From Deltaproteobacteria bacterium (lineage in GTDB: Bacteria; Desulfobacterota; Desulfobulbia; Desulfobulbales; Desulfurivibrionaceae), in assembly GCA_013349295.1 (NCBI GenBank), contig DUZW01000004.1:62001-126000 (forward strand): DNA of 64,000 nt. The letters are read 5' to 3'. This document shows positions 47,577-57,658 of this stretch, one piece after another; position 1 is the first letter of the stretch, and each line of letters opens with the position of its first letter. Made by a program: the position numbers and the translations under genes. Below the pieces are notes generated by a model, which was given only the letters and a program-made list of their open reading frames with translations, searched no databases and was not told where the DNA came from.

Positions 47577-49655
47577 TCAGCTTAAGCCCATGAGCACTCT
47601 GTCGCGGCCCTGATCTTTCGCTTGGTAGAGGGAGATGTCCGCGGCGGCATAGGCGGATTCCAGGCTTCCCGTCACGGGATCGAGCCTGCTGATTCCGATG
47701 CTGACACTGAGGTTTTTTTCCGTTTCATCCCTGATGATGCTTTTTTCGGCAAATTTTTTCCGGATCCTTTCGGCCACGGCGACGGCCTCCTCTTCATTCG
47801 CCTCCACCACAAGCGCGGCAAACTCTTCCCCTCCTATTCGCCCGAAGATATCAGCCCGGCGCAACCCTTGGGTGCAGATCGAGGCAAAATTCTGGAGAAT
47901 CCGATCTCCCGTGTCGTGGCCGAAGGTGTCGTTGATCTCCTTGAAATGGTCAAGGTCGAACATCAGGAAAAAAAGATCCTTGTTGTAGCGTTTGCTCCGG
48001 GCAACCTCCTGCTCGGCCAGAAGCAGAAAATGCCGCCGGTTGAAGACCCCGGTAAGCCCGTCCATCGTGGCCAGCATCTCAAGTTTTTCTTCCTTGACCT
48101 TGCGATCGGTGATATCAAGCACCGCGCCGACCGCCCAATAGGCATCGTCTTTTTTTATCTTGGAGATAAACACCTCGGCAGGAAAGAGCCTTCCGTCTTT
48201 TTTCCTGGCCACGAGTTCGCGGGAGGTGTCAATGATCGGTCCCTGGCCCGTCCGCCGGAACTCTGCCAAACCGTCCTGCGCCGCATGTTGCATTTCTTCA
48301 ACAACTATCAGCGGGTGGAATTTTTTCCCGAGAATCTCCCCGCTCGTATAGCCGAAGATGCGTTCAGCCGCCGGGTTGAAGAACCGTACCGTGTCCTGGC
48401 TGTCGATGAGAATGACCGCGCTTTGCACCGAGTTGAAAACAATTCGGAAGATCTCTTCGCTTTCTTGGAGTTTCCGCAGGGAATCTTGGCGTTCCAGCTC
48501 CATGGCCCCGTAGCGAAGCAGGAGAGCATCCATCTTTGTTGAAAACGCGGCAAGTTCCAGAATACTGGTGTTCTTGCTGCACATGCCCTGTTTTTTCTGA
48601 AGGAGGGCATCTTCCAGGCAGGCAAGGAACTGTAAGGAAAGACGTTTCGTATATGTTGAAAAGAAAAAGGAGAAGGTCAACCCCACACTCAGCAGTAACA
48701 CAAGTCCGATCAGAACGGTGAGCAAGATTTTGTGTCGGGCGGTCTGGACCGAGGCAAGATCAATCTTTTTTCCGACCCACAATGCACTTGTGCCGTCCTG
48801 TGCGGCAAGGAATGGAAGCCAGGCCATTTTCTGGCCGGCAATGTCCAAGGTTGCGATTTTTTTCAAGGCAAAGATCTGTTTGAGTCCAGGGTAATCGAGG
48901 AAGGCCGAGCGATTGTCTGTCTCCGCGGAGAGATAGCAGCCATCATTCAAGACCCAGAGCATTCCGGGAAAGGCCTGGGTGAGTACACCCATATCAATGT
49001 CGGCAACATAGGCTCCGATTGTTTCTCCATCCGTCCGGATCGGGGTGAGAATGCGGACCAGCAGCTGATGGAAGGGTTGGTGATCCTTTCCTTGCTGATC
49101 ATTTCGAAGAGGAATGATCAGAAATCCTTTGTCCTGCATGGCAAGAATTTTTTTGACGGACTCCGGATCAACGGTAAGCGCTGAATGCGTGGTCTGTTTG
49201 TATTTCCCGGAGTCTGCTTTCTTGATCAGGGAAAATTGCACGACCGAATCCCGATCAAGGATATGGATGCTCTCCACGTCGTTGTTTTTGGCAAAGGCCC
49301 TGTTCAGCACTTCGGCATAGCGGAGAAAGGATCTCTCCCTGCTGATACTGCCCGGGCGGCTTTCTCCGTGGTTCAGGATCTCCATGACCGCCGGCAGTTG
49401 CGAGACAAAGTCGATCGTCTGCTGATAATGCTCAATCCTAGTCTCAAGGAGGTGCAGTTCATCCTTGATGAAGTGCAGCTCTTCGCTTTCTTCAATGGCG
49501 CTCAATTGGGAGATGATTCCATTCAGGGTGAAGAATGAGAATGCAATCAGGGGAGTGAAGCTGAAAACAAGGAGAAACCCCAGGACAAGGGTGCCAAGGC
49601 TCACCTGCCGGGGAAAAAAAGTTTTTTTCAGTATGTCTGCCATGCCATGTTCCAT
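47577..49655 (-). CDS. Membrane diguanylate cyclase with extracytoplasmic sensor, PAS and GGDEF domains
   Basis: 692 residues (start at ATG 49655 or 49643; neither has a strong ribosome site). TM1 is about 22-45, a Cache-like periplasmic region follows to about 305, TM2 about 313-333, a PAS domain near 405-520 and GGDEF from about 530. The active site is RIGGEEF and the inhibitory RxxD site (RRAD) lies five residues before it, so product inhibition is expected. It makes c-di-GMP; there is no EAL domain. It stands alone, 115 bases after cbiB. Confidence 0.93.
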   Translation of the reverse strand: MEHGMADILKKTFFPRQVSLGTLVLGFLLVFSFTPLIAFSFFTLNGIISQLSAIEESEELHFIKDELHLLETRIEHYQQTIDFVSQLPAVMEILNHGESRPGSISRERSFLRYAEVLNRAFAKNNDVESIHILDRDSVVQFSLIKKADSGKYKQTTHSALTVDPESVKKILAMQDKGFLIIPLRNDQQGKDHQPFHQLLVRILTPIRTDGETIGAYVADIDMGVLTQAFPGMLWVLNDGCYLSAETDNRSAFLDYPGLKQIFALKKIATLDIAGQKMAWLPFLAAQDGTSALWVGKKIDLASVQTARHKILLTVLIGLVLLLSVGLTFSFFFSTYTKRLSLQFLACLEDALLQKKQGMCSKNTSILELAAFSTKMDALLLRYGAMELERQDSLRKLQESEEIFRIVFNSVQSAVILIDSQDTVRFFNPAAERIFGYTSGEILGKKFHPLIVVEEMQHAAQDGLAEFRRTGQGPIIDTSRELVARKKDGRLFPAEVFISKIKKDDAYWAVGAVLDITDRKVKEEKLEMLATMDGLTGVFNRRHFLLLAEQEVARSKRYNKDLFFLMFDLDHFKEINDTFGHDTGDRILQNFASICTQGLRRADIFGRIGGEEFAALVVEANEEEAVAVAERIRKKFAEKSIIRDETEKNLSVSIGISRLDPVTGSLESAYAAADISLYQAKDQGRDRVLMGLS

Positions 49656-49770
49656 GTTGTAGGGAAAAAGCGCCCTGGCTGGAGAAAGGCCTTTTTTTAA
49701 TCGTATATAACGGGTCCGGAAAAATCCAGAGATATCGTGAGCTGGCTGGGTCGACCGAGACAGAGGAAGA

Positions 49771-50739
49771 TCAGGGATGTATGCCGGTCAGGAGCCCAAG
49801 GATGTGGCTGCGCAGGGCGATACTGATCAGCAGGGTCAGGGTTGAGGAAAGCAGCATCAGGCGGTTTGCGCGAAGGATGTCCCGGGGTTCCAGCGGTCGG
49901 GTGGCATCGCCCAGGGTAGGTTTTGTCATCACCGTGCCGAAGTAGCTGTTCGGGCCACCCAGCTGCACCCCCAAGGCGCCTGCCACCGCCGCCTCGGTAT
50001 GGCCCGAGTTGGGGCTGGCATGGGCAAAGCGGTCCCGAAGCAAGGTCAGCAGGGAGCGTTTCGGGTCAAGGCGTAGCAGGAAAGCTGCAGCTGGGATCAT
50101 CAGAGAGGTGATGCGGGCCGGGATAAAATTGGCCAAGTCATCCAGGCGGGCCGGAGCCCAGCCGAAGTGGAGATAGCGTTCGTTTTTGTAGCCGAACATG
50201 GAATCCATGGTGTTGATCGCCTTGTAGAGCATGGCGGCCACAGGCCCTCCCAGCAGGGCAAAGAAAAGCGGGGCGGTCACCCCGTCCACCATGGATTCCG
50301 CCACCGATTCCACTGCCGCTCTTGCCACTCCGGCTTCGTCCAGAGTGGCCGTATCCCTCCCGACGATCATGGATACCCGTTTGCGGGCCTCGGGAAGATC
50401 CCCTTCCTGCAAGGCCGTATAGACCTCGGTGCTGTGGCGCACCAGATCCCGGGCGGCAATGGTGGTGTAAAGGATCAGAATGGAGATCGCCGTGCCCAGC
50501 CAGGGGTGAAGCTGGGTTGCCCCTTCGATTATTCCCCAGGTCGTTGCTCCGGTAAGCGACAGAACAAGGAGGACGGAGGAGATCCCCGCCGCACAAGGAG
50601 GTAAAACGGTGCGGGTGAGCCGTTCGCACCAGTGGCAGGCCGTACCGATGATCCGTACCGGATGCGGCAGCCAGCGCGGGTCGCCGAACAACTGGTCCAG
50701 GAGAATGGCGATGAGGATCTGGTATTCGAGTGGGATCAT
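49771..50739 (-). CDS. cbiB: Adenosylcobinamide-phosphate synthase CbiB/CobD
   Basis: 322 residues, polytopic. Family landmarks: [20 protein letters not shown] at the N-terminus (landmark [11 protein letters not shown]), the loop [25 protein letters not shown] (landmark [10 protein letters not shown]), [26 protein letters not shown] (landmark MDSMFGY) and [21 protein letters not shown]. It attaches aminopropanol phosphate to cobyric acid in the inner membrane. The start overlaps the cobQ stop as ATGA, so the two are coupled. Confidence 0.95.
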   Translation of the reverse strand: MIPLEYQILIAILLDQLFGDPRWLPHPVRIIGTACHWCERLTRTVLPPCAAGISSVLLVLSLTGATTWGIIEGATQLHPWLGTAISILILYTTIAARDLVRHSTEVYTALQEGDLPEARKRVSMIVGRDTATLDEAGVARAAVESVAESMVDGVTAPLFFALLGGPVAAMLYKAINTMDSMFGYKNERYLHFGWAPARLDDLANFIPARITSLMIPAAAFLLRLDPKRSLLTLLRDRFAHASPNSGHTEAAVAGALGVQLGGPNSYFGTVMTKPTLGDATRPLEPRDILRANRLMLLSSTLTLLISIALRSHILGLLTGIHP

Positions 50740-52223
50740 TTGCCAAGCAGACGGTAGATGGCGTTCATGTCGATTTGACTGCGCACTGCGTCGGCCAGCC
50801 GGTCGAAGGCCGGCTCCAGATCGTAGGCGGCTTGGACGGTTTTTAGCGGGGCCAGCCCATGCCGTTCCCGCAACCGGTCGATGAACCAGCGCCGGAAGGG
50901 GTCCGCGTCAAAGATGCCGTGCAGATAACTGCCCCAGATGGTTTGCTCCGGGTTGCCGACCCCGCCGCTTTCGCCGTTGCTGAAGGTGAGCGTGTCGCAG
51001 GTTCCAGTGGCCCGGCTCTGGCCGTGGTGGATCTCGTAGCCGTGCACCGCAAGGGTGGAGGCGAGATGGGTGCCGTTTTGCCGAACCAGGGTTTTGTCTT
51101 TTTCCAGCACCGTGGCAAGGTTGAGCAAGCCGAGGCCGACCAGGGTCTCGCCGGCGGATTCGATATGGTAGGGGTCTTCAATGCTGGTGCCCAGCATCTG
51201 GAAGCCGCCGCAGATGCCGACGATCTCCCGCCCCTTGCCGCTGTATTCTTTCAGCGCTTCGGCCAGGCCGGAGCTGAACAGCCATTTGAGGTCCGCGATT
51301 ACGTTTTTGCTGCCCGGCAGGATCACCCCGTCCACGTCGGCGAGATCGGCCGGGGTTCTGGCGATCTTGATAAAGAGGTCCGGCTCGGCCAGAAAGGGCT
51401 CGAAATCGGTGAAGTTAGAGATATGCGGCAGGTCGATGAGCGCCAGGGTGACATGCTCGCCTGCAGGTCGGTGGGGGCTGAAAAGGCCGGCCTTGAAGTT
51501 CACCGAATCCTCTTCGGGCAGGCCGAGGTTTTTCAGATAATCCACTACGCCCAACACCGGCTTGCCGGTTTTTTGCACCATGTAATCGAGGGCATCGGTG
51601 AGCAGCGATTTCTGGCCGCGGAAGCGGTTCACGATGTAGCCGGCAATCAGCTCCCGTTCCCACTCGTCCAGAATCTCCATGGTGCCGACAAAGGAGGCGA
51701 ACACCCCGCCCCGGTCGATGTCGCCCACCAGCAGGACCTTGGCTTCGGCATACCGGGCCATGGGCATGTTGACGATGTCGTGGGATTTGAGGTTCACCTC
51801 GGCAGGACTGCCCGCCCCTTCCAGAACCATGACCTCGTATTCGGAGGCCAGGGAGTCGTAGGCCGCCTGCACCGCGACAAAGGCCTGGGGCTTATAGGCC
51901 AGATAGTCGTTCACCGTCATGTTGCCCACCGGTTTTCCCAGAAGAATGACCTGGCTACCCGTATCACTGGAGGGCTTGAGCAGCACCGGATTCATGCGCA
52001 CATCCGGATCGAGGAGGGCGGCCTGGGCCTGCACCACCTGGGCGCGGCCCATTTCACCGCCGTCCCGGGTGACAAAGGAATTGAGCGACATGTTCTGGGC
52101 CTTGAAGGGGGCGACCCGCAAGCCATCCTGGAGGAGGATGCGGCACAGCGCTGCGGTGAGTACGGATTTGCCCGCGTTGGAGCAGGTGCCCTGAAACATG
52201 ATGGCCGGGGTTTTGGAGGACAT
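50736..52223 (-). CDS. cobQ: Cobyric acid synthase CobQ/CbiP
   Basis: 495 residues. N-terminal P-loop-like [21 protein letters not shown] (landmark [10 protein letters not shown]), the DTB-synthetase-like core with [15 protein letters not shown], and a C-terminal class-I amidotransferase-like domain with the nucleophile Cys in [10 protein letters not shown] and His near YEIHHGQS. Amidates adenosyl-cobyrinic a,c-diamide at four side chains. It begins five bases after rsmG and overlaps cbiB by four; no cobalamin riboswitch was seen upstream of this series. Confidence 0.95.
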   Translation of the reverse strand: MSSKTPAIMFQGTCSNAGKSVLTAALCRILLQDGLRVAPFKAQNMSLNSFVTRDGGEMGRAQVVQAQAALLDPDVRMNPVLLKPSSDTGSQVILLGKPVGNMTVNDYLAYKPQAFVAVQAAYDSLASEYEVMVLEGAGSPAEVNLKSHDIVNMPMARYAEAKVLLVGDIDRGGVFASFVGTMEILDEWERELIAGYIVNRFRGQKSLLTDALDYMVQKTGKPVLGVVDYLKNLGLPEEDSVNFKAGLFSPHRPAGEHVTLALIDLPHISNFTDFEPFLAEPDLFIKIARTPADLADVDGVILPGSKNVIADLKWLFSSGLAEALKEYSGKGREIVGICGGFQMLGTSIEDPYHIESAGETLVGLGLLNLATVLEKDKTLVRQNGTHLASTLAVHGYEIHHGQSRATGTCDTLTFSNGESGGVGNPEQTIWGSYLHGIFDADPFRRWFIDRLRERHGLAPLKTVQAAYDLEPAFDRLADAVRSQIDMNAIYRLLGK

Positions 52224-52228
52224 GATGG

Positions 52229-52912
52229 TTACGCGCCTTCTTTGCTGAAGATGACAAGGTTGCGGACCTTGCCGGAAAAGGGCAGGGTCAGGGCGACGAT
52301 TTCCTGCAGCCGATACGGGGAGTCCGGTTGTTCATTGCGCCAATCTGCGATCTCCTCTTCGGCCCGCGGCCCTTTCATGCAGATGACCCGTCCGCCCGGC
52401 GGATTGACCGCCTCGGCGTGCAGGAGAAATTCCCCGAGGTTGGTGAAGGCGCGGCTGGTGATGATGGGCACGCTTAAAGATTTTCCGTCCACCAGGGGGG
52501 AGTTTTTTTCCAGCCGGCCGCAGAGCACCTCGATGTCCTTGAGCCCCAGGGTCCGGATGACGTGGCGCAGAAAGGAAACCCTTTTCTGGCGCGGTTCCAC
52601 CAGGATGACCGGAAGTTCCGGCCGGGCCGCCTTGAGGGCAAGACCGGGAAAGCCTGCGCCGGTTCCGATGTCGAGCAGCGGCTGCTGCGTGCTTTCCGGC
52701 ACAGGGAGAACCCGGAGCAGTGTCAGGGAATCGAGGAAGTGGGTCTCCCAGATCTCCCGCAGCTCCGCTTTGGCCACCAGATTGATCTTGGCGCTCCAGC
52801 GGAGCAGCTCTCCGCAATAGGCCACCAGCCGATGCCGAGCCTGTTCGTCAAGGGGGATCCCCATGGCGGTGAGCCCTTCCTGCAGGATCTTTTTGGACTG
52901 GGCATCGCTCAT
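52229..52912 (-). CDS. rsmG: 16S rRNA (guanine-527-N7)-methyltransferase RsmG
   Basis: 227 residues from the ATG at 52912 (overlaps the GH17 stop as ATGA). SAM-binding [21 protein letters not shown] (landmark [14 protein letters not shown]), then [14 protein letters not shown] and [12 protein letters not shown]. Methylates G527 of 16S rRNA. In many bacteria it sits with mnmG/parAB; here it is inside a membrane-glycan/cobalamin gene series. Confidence 0.95.
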   Translation of the reverse strand: MSDAQSKKILQEGLTAMGIPLDEQARHRLVAYCGELLRWSAKINLVAKAELREIWETHFLDSLTLLRVLPVPESTQQPLLDIGTGAGFPGLALKAARPELPVILVEPRQKRVSFLRHVIRTLGLKDIEVLCGRLEKNSPLVDGKSLSVPIITSRAFTNLGEFLLHAEAVNPPGGRVICMKGPRAEEEIADWRNEQPDSPYRLQEIVALTLPFSGKVRNLVIFSKEGA

Positions 52913-54873
52913 GCGGCAAGGGTTTCCGTGTGTTTGCGGTGCACCAGGGTGATGCCGGCCAAAACAAAGGCAAGGGCCGCCAGATTGACGTTGTAGAAGG
53001 CCAGCCCGGCCAGACTCGCCACCAGGGCCAATCCGCACAGCCACACCGCGTTGCGCCAGACTGCAAGGCAGGCCAGGATCAGGCTCGTCCAGGCAAAGAC
53101 CTGATTGTACATCAGCTTGCCGATCATGGCGCGGACCAGGCAGATGGACTTATCCGGTGAATCGGCACATACCCCCACCAGCCGTTCCGCAATAAAAACC
53201 CCGTGGCGCAAAGCGGCAAAGGCGCCAAAGGCAGCAAGCACCAGGAGGCCGAAGGGCAGCAGGGGGCGCAGCGAGATGGACCGATTTTTCCGCCAGAGGG
53301 GGTAGGCCAGCAGCAGGCAAAGAACCGCCCAGATGTCCGCCTGCCAGTTCAACGGGGTTTCATTGATCAGAATCGCCAAACCCCCTGCGGCGAGCAGCAA
53401 GCCGCTGAGTCGTTCGAGCATGGAGTGGTCGGTTTGGCTGGCCTGTTCGCGAAAAAACCAGATATAGGCAAGAGCGGGGATGGCAAAGCCGAAGTTGTTG
53501 AAGTTTCGGTACCGGGCGTCAAGGACCAGACCGAGGACTGCGATCAGGGCGCAGGCGATAACCCCCAACCGCAGGACGCCGTGGACGGCTTCCGGGCTGA
53601 GGCGGGATTTGCCGCGCAGGAACTCCAGGGCCGCATCCAGGTTGAGATGACTGGGGGTGACACCGGAAGCGATGGCTTTGAGGGCCAGCAGGTAGACGCC
53701 ACCACTCAACGAGAGGACGACAAATCCCCAGAGGTATTCAAAGGTGTTGGTGGAGATGATGGAAAACTGATGTCCCTGCAGGACGATAAGGATGGCGCCG
53801 GCCGCCATGGCCGCGGAAAACAGCAGCAGGCGGCTCGCGGGCATGGCGCCGTAGCCCCGGGCAACGAGCAGGGTCAACAGGGCAATGGCCGCGGATTGGG
53901 CAAAGAGCATGCGCCAGGTGGGAAAATTGGAAACCGGACCGGAAAGGACGTGCTTGTCGATCCGCTCCGCGCTGGCCAACCCCCAGTAGCCGCCCACCGC
54001 GCCTTCCTTGATCCGCTTCCACGGCTGGTCAAAGGCCTCGATCAGGTTGTACTGCCAATGTTCCTGCTCGGCCAGGGCAATGAAGCCGCGGATGAAGCGG
54101 GCCTGGTTTTCCAGGCTGGGCAGCGCCCCTTCCCGCATGCGCCCTTGGGAGGGCCAGCCGGTTTCGCCGATGAGGATCTCCTTGCCCGGAATCTTCTCGC
54201 CGATCTCTTCGCGGATCTTTTTGATGTGCGCCATGGCGCCGGCGATGGTCACCGGCTTATCCTCCCAATAGGGCAGAATGTGGATGGTGACGAAGTCGCA
54301 GACCGGCGCGACCTCCGGATGCTTGAGCCAGAACTCCCAGACATCGGCATAGGTGACCGCTACCCCGGGCAGTTCGGCTTTGACCTGGCGGATGTATTCG
54401 GCGAGTTGCGGACCGGTGATCTCCCGGCGGAGCAGCGCTTCGTTGCCCACCACCACGGCGCGGACGCTTTTCGGGTACTGTTTGGCCAGGGCGACCACCT
54501 TGGTCAGCTCCTGCTGGTTGAGCTTTGGGTCCGCGCCGATCCAGGCGCCCAGCAGGACCTGCATCCCGTATTTCTCGGCATACTTGGGCAGGGATTCAAG
54601 CCCGGCCACGGAATAGGTGCGGATGCAGGAAAAGCGCTGGGAGAGGATGGCCAGATCCGCGTCGATCCGCGCATCGGCAATGGTCATGCCCTTGGCAAAG
54701 TCAAAGGGGGACTGGTCCCTTTCAAAGGGCGCGTAGGAGACGGATTGCAGGAGATGTCCGGCAGTCAGTTCCGGTTCCGGGATCGGCTGCGGCCGACCGA
54801 TTCCATACCAGAAGCCGAAGATTGCGGCAAAAGTCAGGCCATAGGCAAGAGCCGTACGCATAAGTGTATTCAA
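52909..54873 (-). CDS. Membrane protein with N-terminal GH17 glucanase/transglycosylase-like domain
   Basis: 654 residues if TTG 54873 is used (AAGGTG about six bases upstream); ATG 54861 is close by and a longer reading from 55026 would overlap the upstream gene. TM1 (about 10-30) anchors a periplasmic GH17 domain: E145 in VVVGNEALLR as acid/base and E237 in ILIGETGWPSQG as nucleophile. From about residue 330 there are some ten membrane segments. Similar fusions in rhizobia and pseudomonads make or remodel cyclic or periplasmic beta-glucans. No NdvB-type synthase is nearby. Coupled to rsmG by ATGA. Confidence 0.85.
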   Translation of the reverse strand: MNTLMRTALAYGLTFAAIFGFWYGIGRPQPIPEPELTAGHLLQSVSYAPFERDQSPFDFAKGMTIADARIDADLAILSQRFSCIRTYSVAGLESLPKYAEKYGMQVLLGAWIGADPKLNQQELTKVVALAKQYPKSVRAVVVGNEALLRREITGPQLAEYIRQVKAELPGVAVTYADVWEFWLKHPEVAPVCDFVTIHILPYWEDKPVTIAGAMAHIKKIREEIGEKIPGKEILIGETGWPSQGRMREGALPSLENQARFIRGFIALAEQEHWQYNLIEAFDQPWKRIKEGAVGGYWGLASAERIDKHVLSGPVSNFPTWRMLFAQSAAIALLTLLVARGYGAMPASRLLLFSAAMAAGAILIVLQGHQFSIISTNTFEYLWGFVVLSLSGGVYLLALKAIASGVTPSHLNLDAALEFLRGKSRLSPEAVHGVLRLGVIACALIAVLGLVLDARYRNFNNFGFAIPALAYIWFFREQASQTDHSMLERLSGLLLAAGGLAILINETPLNWQADIWAVLCLLLAYPLWRKNRSISLRPLLPFGLLVLAAFGAFAALRHGVFIAERLVGVCADSPDKSICLVRAMIGKLMYNQVFAWTSLILACLAVWRNAVWLCGLALVASLAGLAFYNVNLAALAFVLAGITLVHRKHTETLAA

Positions 54874-54992
54874 GAGGATCACCTTTTTGGGTGGGGTGCG
54901 GAAGAATTTTCTTCTTGTACCCTGAGTGGCTTGAGCGGTCAACGGCAAAGACTGGGTTTGTGGAGGGGGGGGGACAGGCAGCGGCAAGCAGA

Positions 54993-55931
54993 TCAAATCG
55001 GGTCTGTTTCGGGAGGGTTCAGGCATTCCTTCGGATTGCGCCGATAGCGGGAAGGATCGCGGGGGTCCTGATGGATGATGAGATCAGCCAGCGGGAAGGC
55101 GGCCATGATGGCGTACTCCACCTCCTTGGCTATCCGGTGCGCTTCGGAAAGGGGCAGCTCCTGATCAAGGTCCAGATGGAGCTGGATGTGCATGGTCTGT
55201 CCGGATTGCCGGGTGCGCAGATCGTGCACCCCGAGCACGATCCCGTGGGCCAGGACGATATCGCAGATGTGCTGGCGGATTTCCTCCGGAAGTTCGCGGT
55301 CCATGAGGATCTGCAGGGCCTCGTGGCCGATCTGCCAAGCGCTGTAAAGGATATAGCAGGCAATGGCCAGGGCGCCCAGCGGGTCCAGCAGGGGGTAGCC
55401 GGAGCCGGCAAAGAATAGGGCAACGATGGTGGCCGTATTGGTGAGCAGGTCCGTTTTGTAATGGAGGGCGTCGGCACGGATGGCGGAAGAGTTGGTCCGT
55501 TTGATGACGTAGCCCTGGAAAGCGAGAAGCACCAAGGTGGCGCCGATGGCGAAAACCATGACCCAGAGGCCGAGGTTGATTGCTTGCAGGGGTTGCGGAT
55601 GCTTCAACCGTTCGGCGGCGTGCATAAGCAGAAAGATGGCCGAGCCGGCGATAAAGCAGGCCTGTCCCAGTCCGGCCAGGGATTCCGCCTTGCCGTGGCC
55701 GAACTGGTGATCTTCATCCGCGGATTTAAGCGAATAGCGCACCGCCAGCAGGTTGATCAGCGAGGCGGCCCCGTCCATGAGCGAGTCCACCAGGGAGGCC
55801 ATGACGCTCAAGGAGCCGGTCATGAACCAGGCTGTCAGTTTGACCCCGATGAGCACCACCGCCGTGGCGGTGGAGGCGTAGGTTGCCTGTTTGAGCAGGG
55901 TATCGGTGGCGCGCGGGGGAGCTGTTCTCAT
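54993..55931 (-). CDS. Cation diffusion facilitator, FieF-like
   Basis: 312 residues, six membrane helices. Metal-site residues are visible in SLVDSLMDGAASL (TM2, Asp pair) and HYKTDLLTN (TM5, His and Asp), the Asp/Asp and His/Asp sets of FieF/YiiP. The cytoplasmic C-terminal domain includes VHDLRTRQSGQTMHIQLHLDLD (landmark HDLRTRQSG). Exports Zn2+ or Fe2+ in exchange for protons. Starts inside the mscS-type stop (ATGA). Confidence 0.93.
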   Translation of the reverse strand: MRTAPPRATDTLLKQATYASTATAVVLIGVKLTAWFMTGSLSVMASLVDSLMDGAASLINLLAVRYSLKSADEDHQFGHGKAESLAGLGQACFIAGSAIFLLMHAAERLKHPQPLQAINLGLWVMVFAIGATLVLLAFQGYVIKRTNSSAIRADALHYKTDLLTNTATIVALFFAGSGYPLLDPLGALAIACYILYSAWQIGHEALQILMDRELPEEIRQHICDIVLAHGIVLGVHDLRTRQSGQTMHIQLHLDLDQELPLSEAHRIAKEVEYAIMAAFPLADLIIHQDPRDPSRYRRNPKECLNPPETDPI

Positions 55932-56761
55932 GAAAGGTTCTGATCCTTCAGTAAGGTGACCACCCGTTGCGGGAAGGGGATGGAGATGTTCGCTTGGCCA
56001 AGCGCTTGATACACGGCGAGGTTCACCCCGTGCATGGTTTCGATGTAACGCTGGGTGGGGGCCCAGTAGCGATAGCCGATGGCCACGGAGGAATCCTGAA
56101 ACGCTTCGATGCCGACCTGCGGGGCAGGTCCGTTCTGCAATTGTGGAAAGCCGGCGAGGGCCTGGCCGATGACTTCGATGGCGCGGGTGGGGTCGGCACT
56201 GTAGCTGATGCCCACCGAGCTTTCCACAATGCGGAACTCCCCGGAATTATGGAGAATCTCTCCGACAATATGCTTGTTGGGCACGGTGATCTTGACTCCG
56301 TCCTCGGTGCGCAGCGTGGTGTGGGCCAGGGTGATCGTCTCCACCACCCCGAAGACCCCGGCCACCGTGATGGTGTCGCCGACGAGAAAGGTGCGGCCCA
56401 GGATGATGGCCAGTCCGGCCCCGTAGTTGGAAAGCGGACCCTGGAGGGCGTAGGTGGCGCCGAAGGCTGCGGCGCCGATGGCGGCGATGAACGGGGCGAT
56501 GGTGATTCCGAACTTGCTGAGGGCAATGATCACCGCAAAGGCGATGACCACGATCTTGGCGAAGGAGGAGAGGAAATGGCCTAGGGTGACATCAATCCCC
56601 CGTTTTTCACAGAGCTTGCCCACGGCGGTGGCCACCCAGTTGCCCAGGAGAAAGCCGCCGATGAGGATGATGATCGCCCCGACCACCTGAAAGCTGTAGT
56701 CCACCAGGAAGGTAATGGCCCGGTTGGCGATGGTGTGCAGTGCTTCAAGCTGCTGTTCCAT
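55928..56761 (-). CDS. Small mechanosensitive channel (MscS family)
   Basis: 277 residues (E. coli MscS 286). Three membrane helices; the pore helix region is AAIGAAAFGATYALQGPLSNYGAGLAIILGR (landmark ATYALQGPLSN), followed by the beta domain with VGDTITVAGVFGVVE and TLRTEDGVKITVPNKHI. Releases solutes under hypo-osmotic shock. First of a coupled series with the cation facilitator. Together with the GH17 membrane protein this suggests an osmotic or envelope theme (inference). Confidence 0.94.
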   Translation of the reverse strand: MEQQLEALHTIANRAITFLVDYSFQVVGAIIILIGGFLLGNWVATAVGKLCEKRGIDVTLGHFLSSFAKIVVIAFAVIIALSKFGITIAPFIAAIGAAAFGATYALQGPLSNYGAGLAIILGRTFLVGDTITVAGVFGVVETITLAHTTLRTEDGVKITVPNKHIVGEILHNSGEFRIVESSVGISYSADPTRAIEVIGQALAGFPQLQNGPAPQVGIEAFQDSSVAIGYRYWAPTQRYIETMHGVNLAVYQALGQANISIPFPQRVVTLLKDQNLS

Positions 56762-56897
56762 ATTCTTTGTTCTCCCTCTGTTGAATGCGCGCGCGAGGTA
56801 TGCTTGGCACCATCATAGCTGGATTGGCGGATGCTGTCGAGGGGTTCGCTGAGGATGCGGGCAGGTTTGGCGATTGGTGAGGAAAAAGGGGCTGCGG

Positions 56898-57485
56898 CTA
56901 ATAGGGGCGTTGGCCGATGATATTTCCGGCCGGAGCGTAGTTGCACACCCAGACCTGGGAGCTGTCGTCGCAGATGGCCTTGGAGCAGCCGACCTCACGG
57001 GTGGTTCTCCAGACCATCTGGGTATAATGGCCGCAGCTTTTTCCCGGCGGGGCATCACAGGTGTTGCCGGCTTGAGAGTACCATGGCTGCTCCACGGCCC
57101 AACTGGCAACGACATTTTTCTCCGTGATGGGCTGCGGGGAGAACTGCCACTGCCTAGTGTTCTTGCCCCTGCTTTTAGTCCCGGATTTCCAGGCGCTGGC
57201 CCAGTAGATGTTTTCTCCAAGCCCGGTCCGGCTGTGTTTCATGACGCAGCCTGTTTTTTTGAGCTTCTTGGCCCAGGCAGCCGCTTGTCCGGCAAGGGCG
57301 TCGGACCAGTGCAACTCCGGGGTGCCCACGGCGGCGCGGAGGGTGTTGTGTTCTTCCAGCAGGCACATTGCATCAATCGAGCTGTCCTGTGCCGTACTTG
57401 ACTGGGCGGAAAGAAGAGAGAGGATGAGCACTGAGGCGGGGAGCAGAAGATGTCCGCGGCCTTTTATCGCCGATTGCTGTTGCAT
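56898..57485 (-). CDS. Secreted CAP/SCP (PR-1-like) domain protein
   Basis: 195 residues. Signal peptide of about 32 residues (ending STAQ/D), then one CAP domain: LEEHNTLRAAVGTPELHWSDAL, the CAP signature CGHYTQMVWRTTREVGCS and the closing VCNYAPAGNIIGQRPY. The putative active-site set His/Glu/His is present (LGENIYW, GHYTQMVW). Six cysteines suit three disulfides. It looks like the plant PR-1/venom-allergen type. Its start overlaps the small 64-residue ORF by 22 bases and it is the last gene of the RND operon. Function in bacteria is unclear. Confidence 0.9.
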   Translation of the reverse strand: MQQQSAIKGRGHLLLPASVLILSLLSAQSSTAQDSSIDAMCLLEEHNTLRAAVGTPELHWSDALAGQAAAWAKKLKKTGCVMKHSRTGLGENIYWASAWKSGTKSRGKNTRQWQFSPQPITEKNVVASWAVEQPWYSQAGNTCDAPPGKSCGHYTQMVWRTTREVGCSKAICDDSSQVWVCNYAPAGNIIGQRPY

Positions 57486-57658
57486 TGGCAGGTCTGGGTA
57501 ATGGCGAGGTCGAGGTTGTGGAAAAAATCCAAGGCCTCCGGGTCTTCTGGGTTTTGCGCCAGCCGGGCCTCGTACAGGGCAAAAAGCCGGGCGAGCACGT
57601 GGGGGGTCTCTTCATCGGGCAGCGAGCCCAAGGTGTCCCATATTTCCGAGGTGTTCAT
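57464..57658 (-). CDS. Conserved-looking small protein (64 aa) downstream of the RND pump
   Basis: 64 residues, acidic, helical: a TPR-like amphipathic pattern PHVLARLFALYEARL and ALDFFHNLDLAITQTCQC ending NSNRR. Its ATG overlaps the pump stop codon as ATGA, and its 3' end overlaps the CAP gene by 22 bases, the classical arrangement of a translated gene in an operon. No family assigned. Two cysteines near the C-terminus (CQC) may bind metal. Confidence 0.7.
   Translation of the reverse strand: MNTSEIWDTLGSLPDEETPHVLARLFALYEARLAQNPEDPEALDFFHNLDLAITQTCQCNSNRR

Noticed and set aside
50859-52820. 653-codon plus-strand frame opposite cobQ and rsmG
   Set aside because: Antisense shadow of two well-recognised genes; no motif and no ribosome site.
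53203-55047. 614-codon plus-strand frame opposite the GH17 membrane gene
   Set aside because: Antisense shadow; Gly/Asp/Gln-rich without fold signatures, while the minus strand has catalytic motifs and membrane helices.
52224-56898. Cobalamin riboswitch upstream of cobQ-cbiB
   Set aside because: No B12-box-like conserved sequence or long structured leader is visible; the genes are packed with overlaps.
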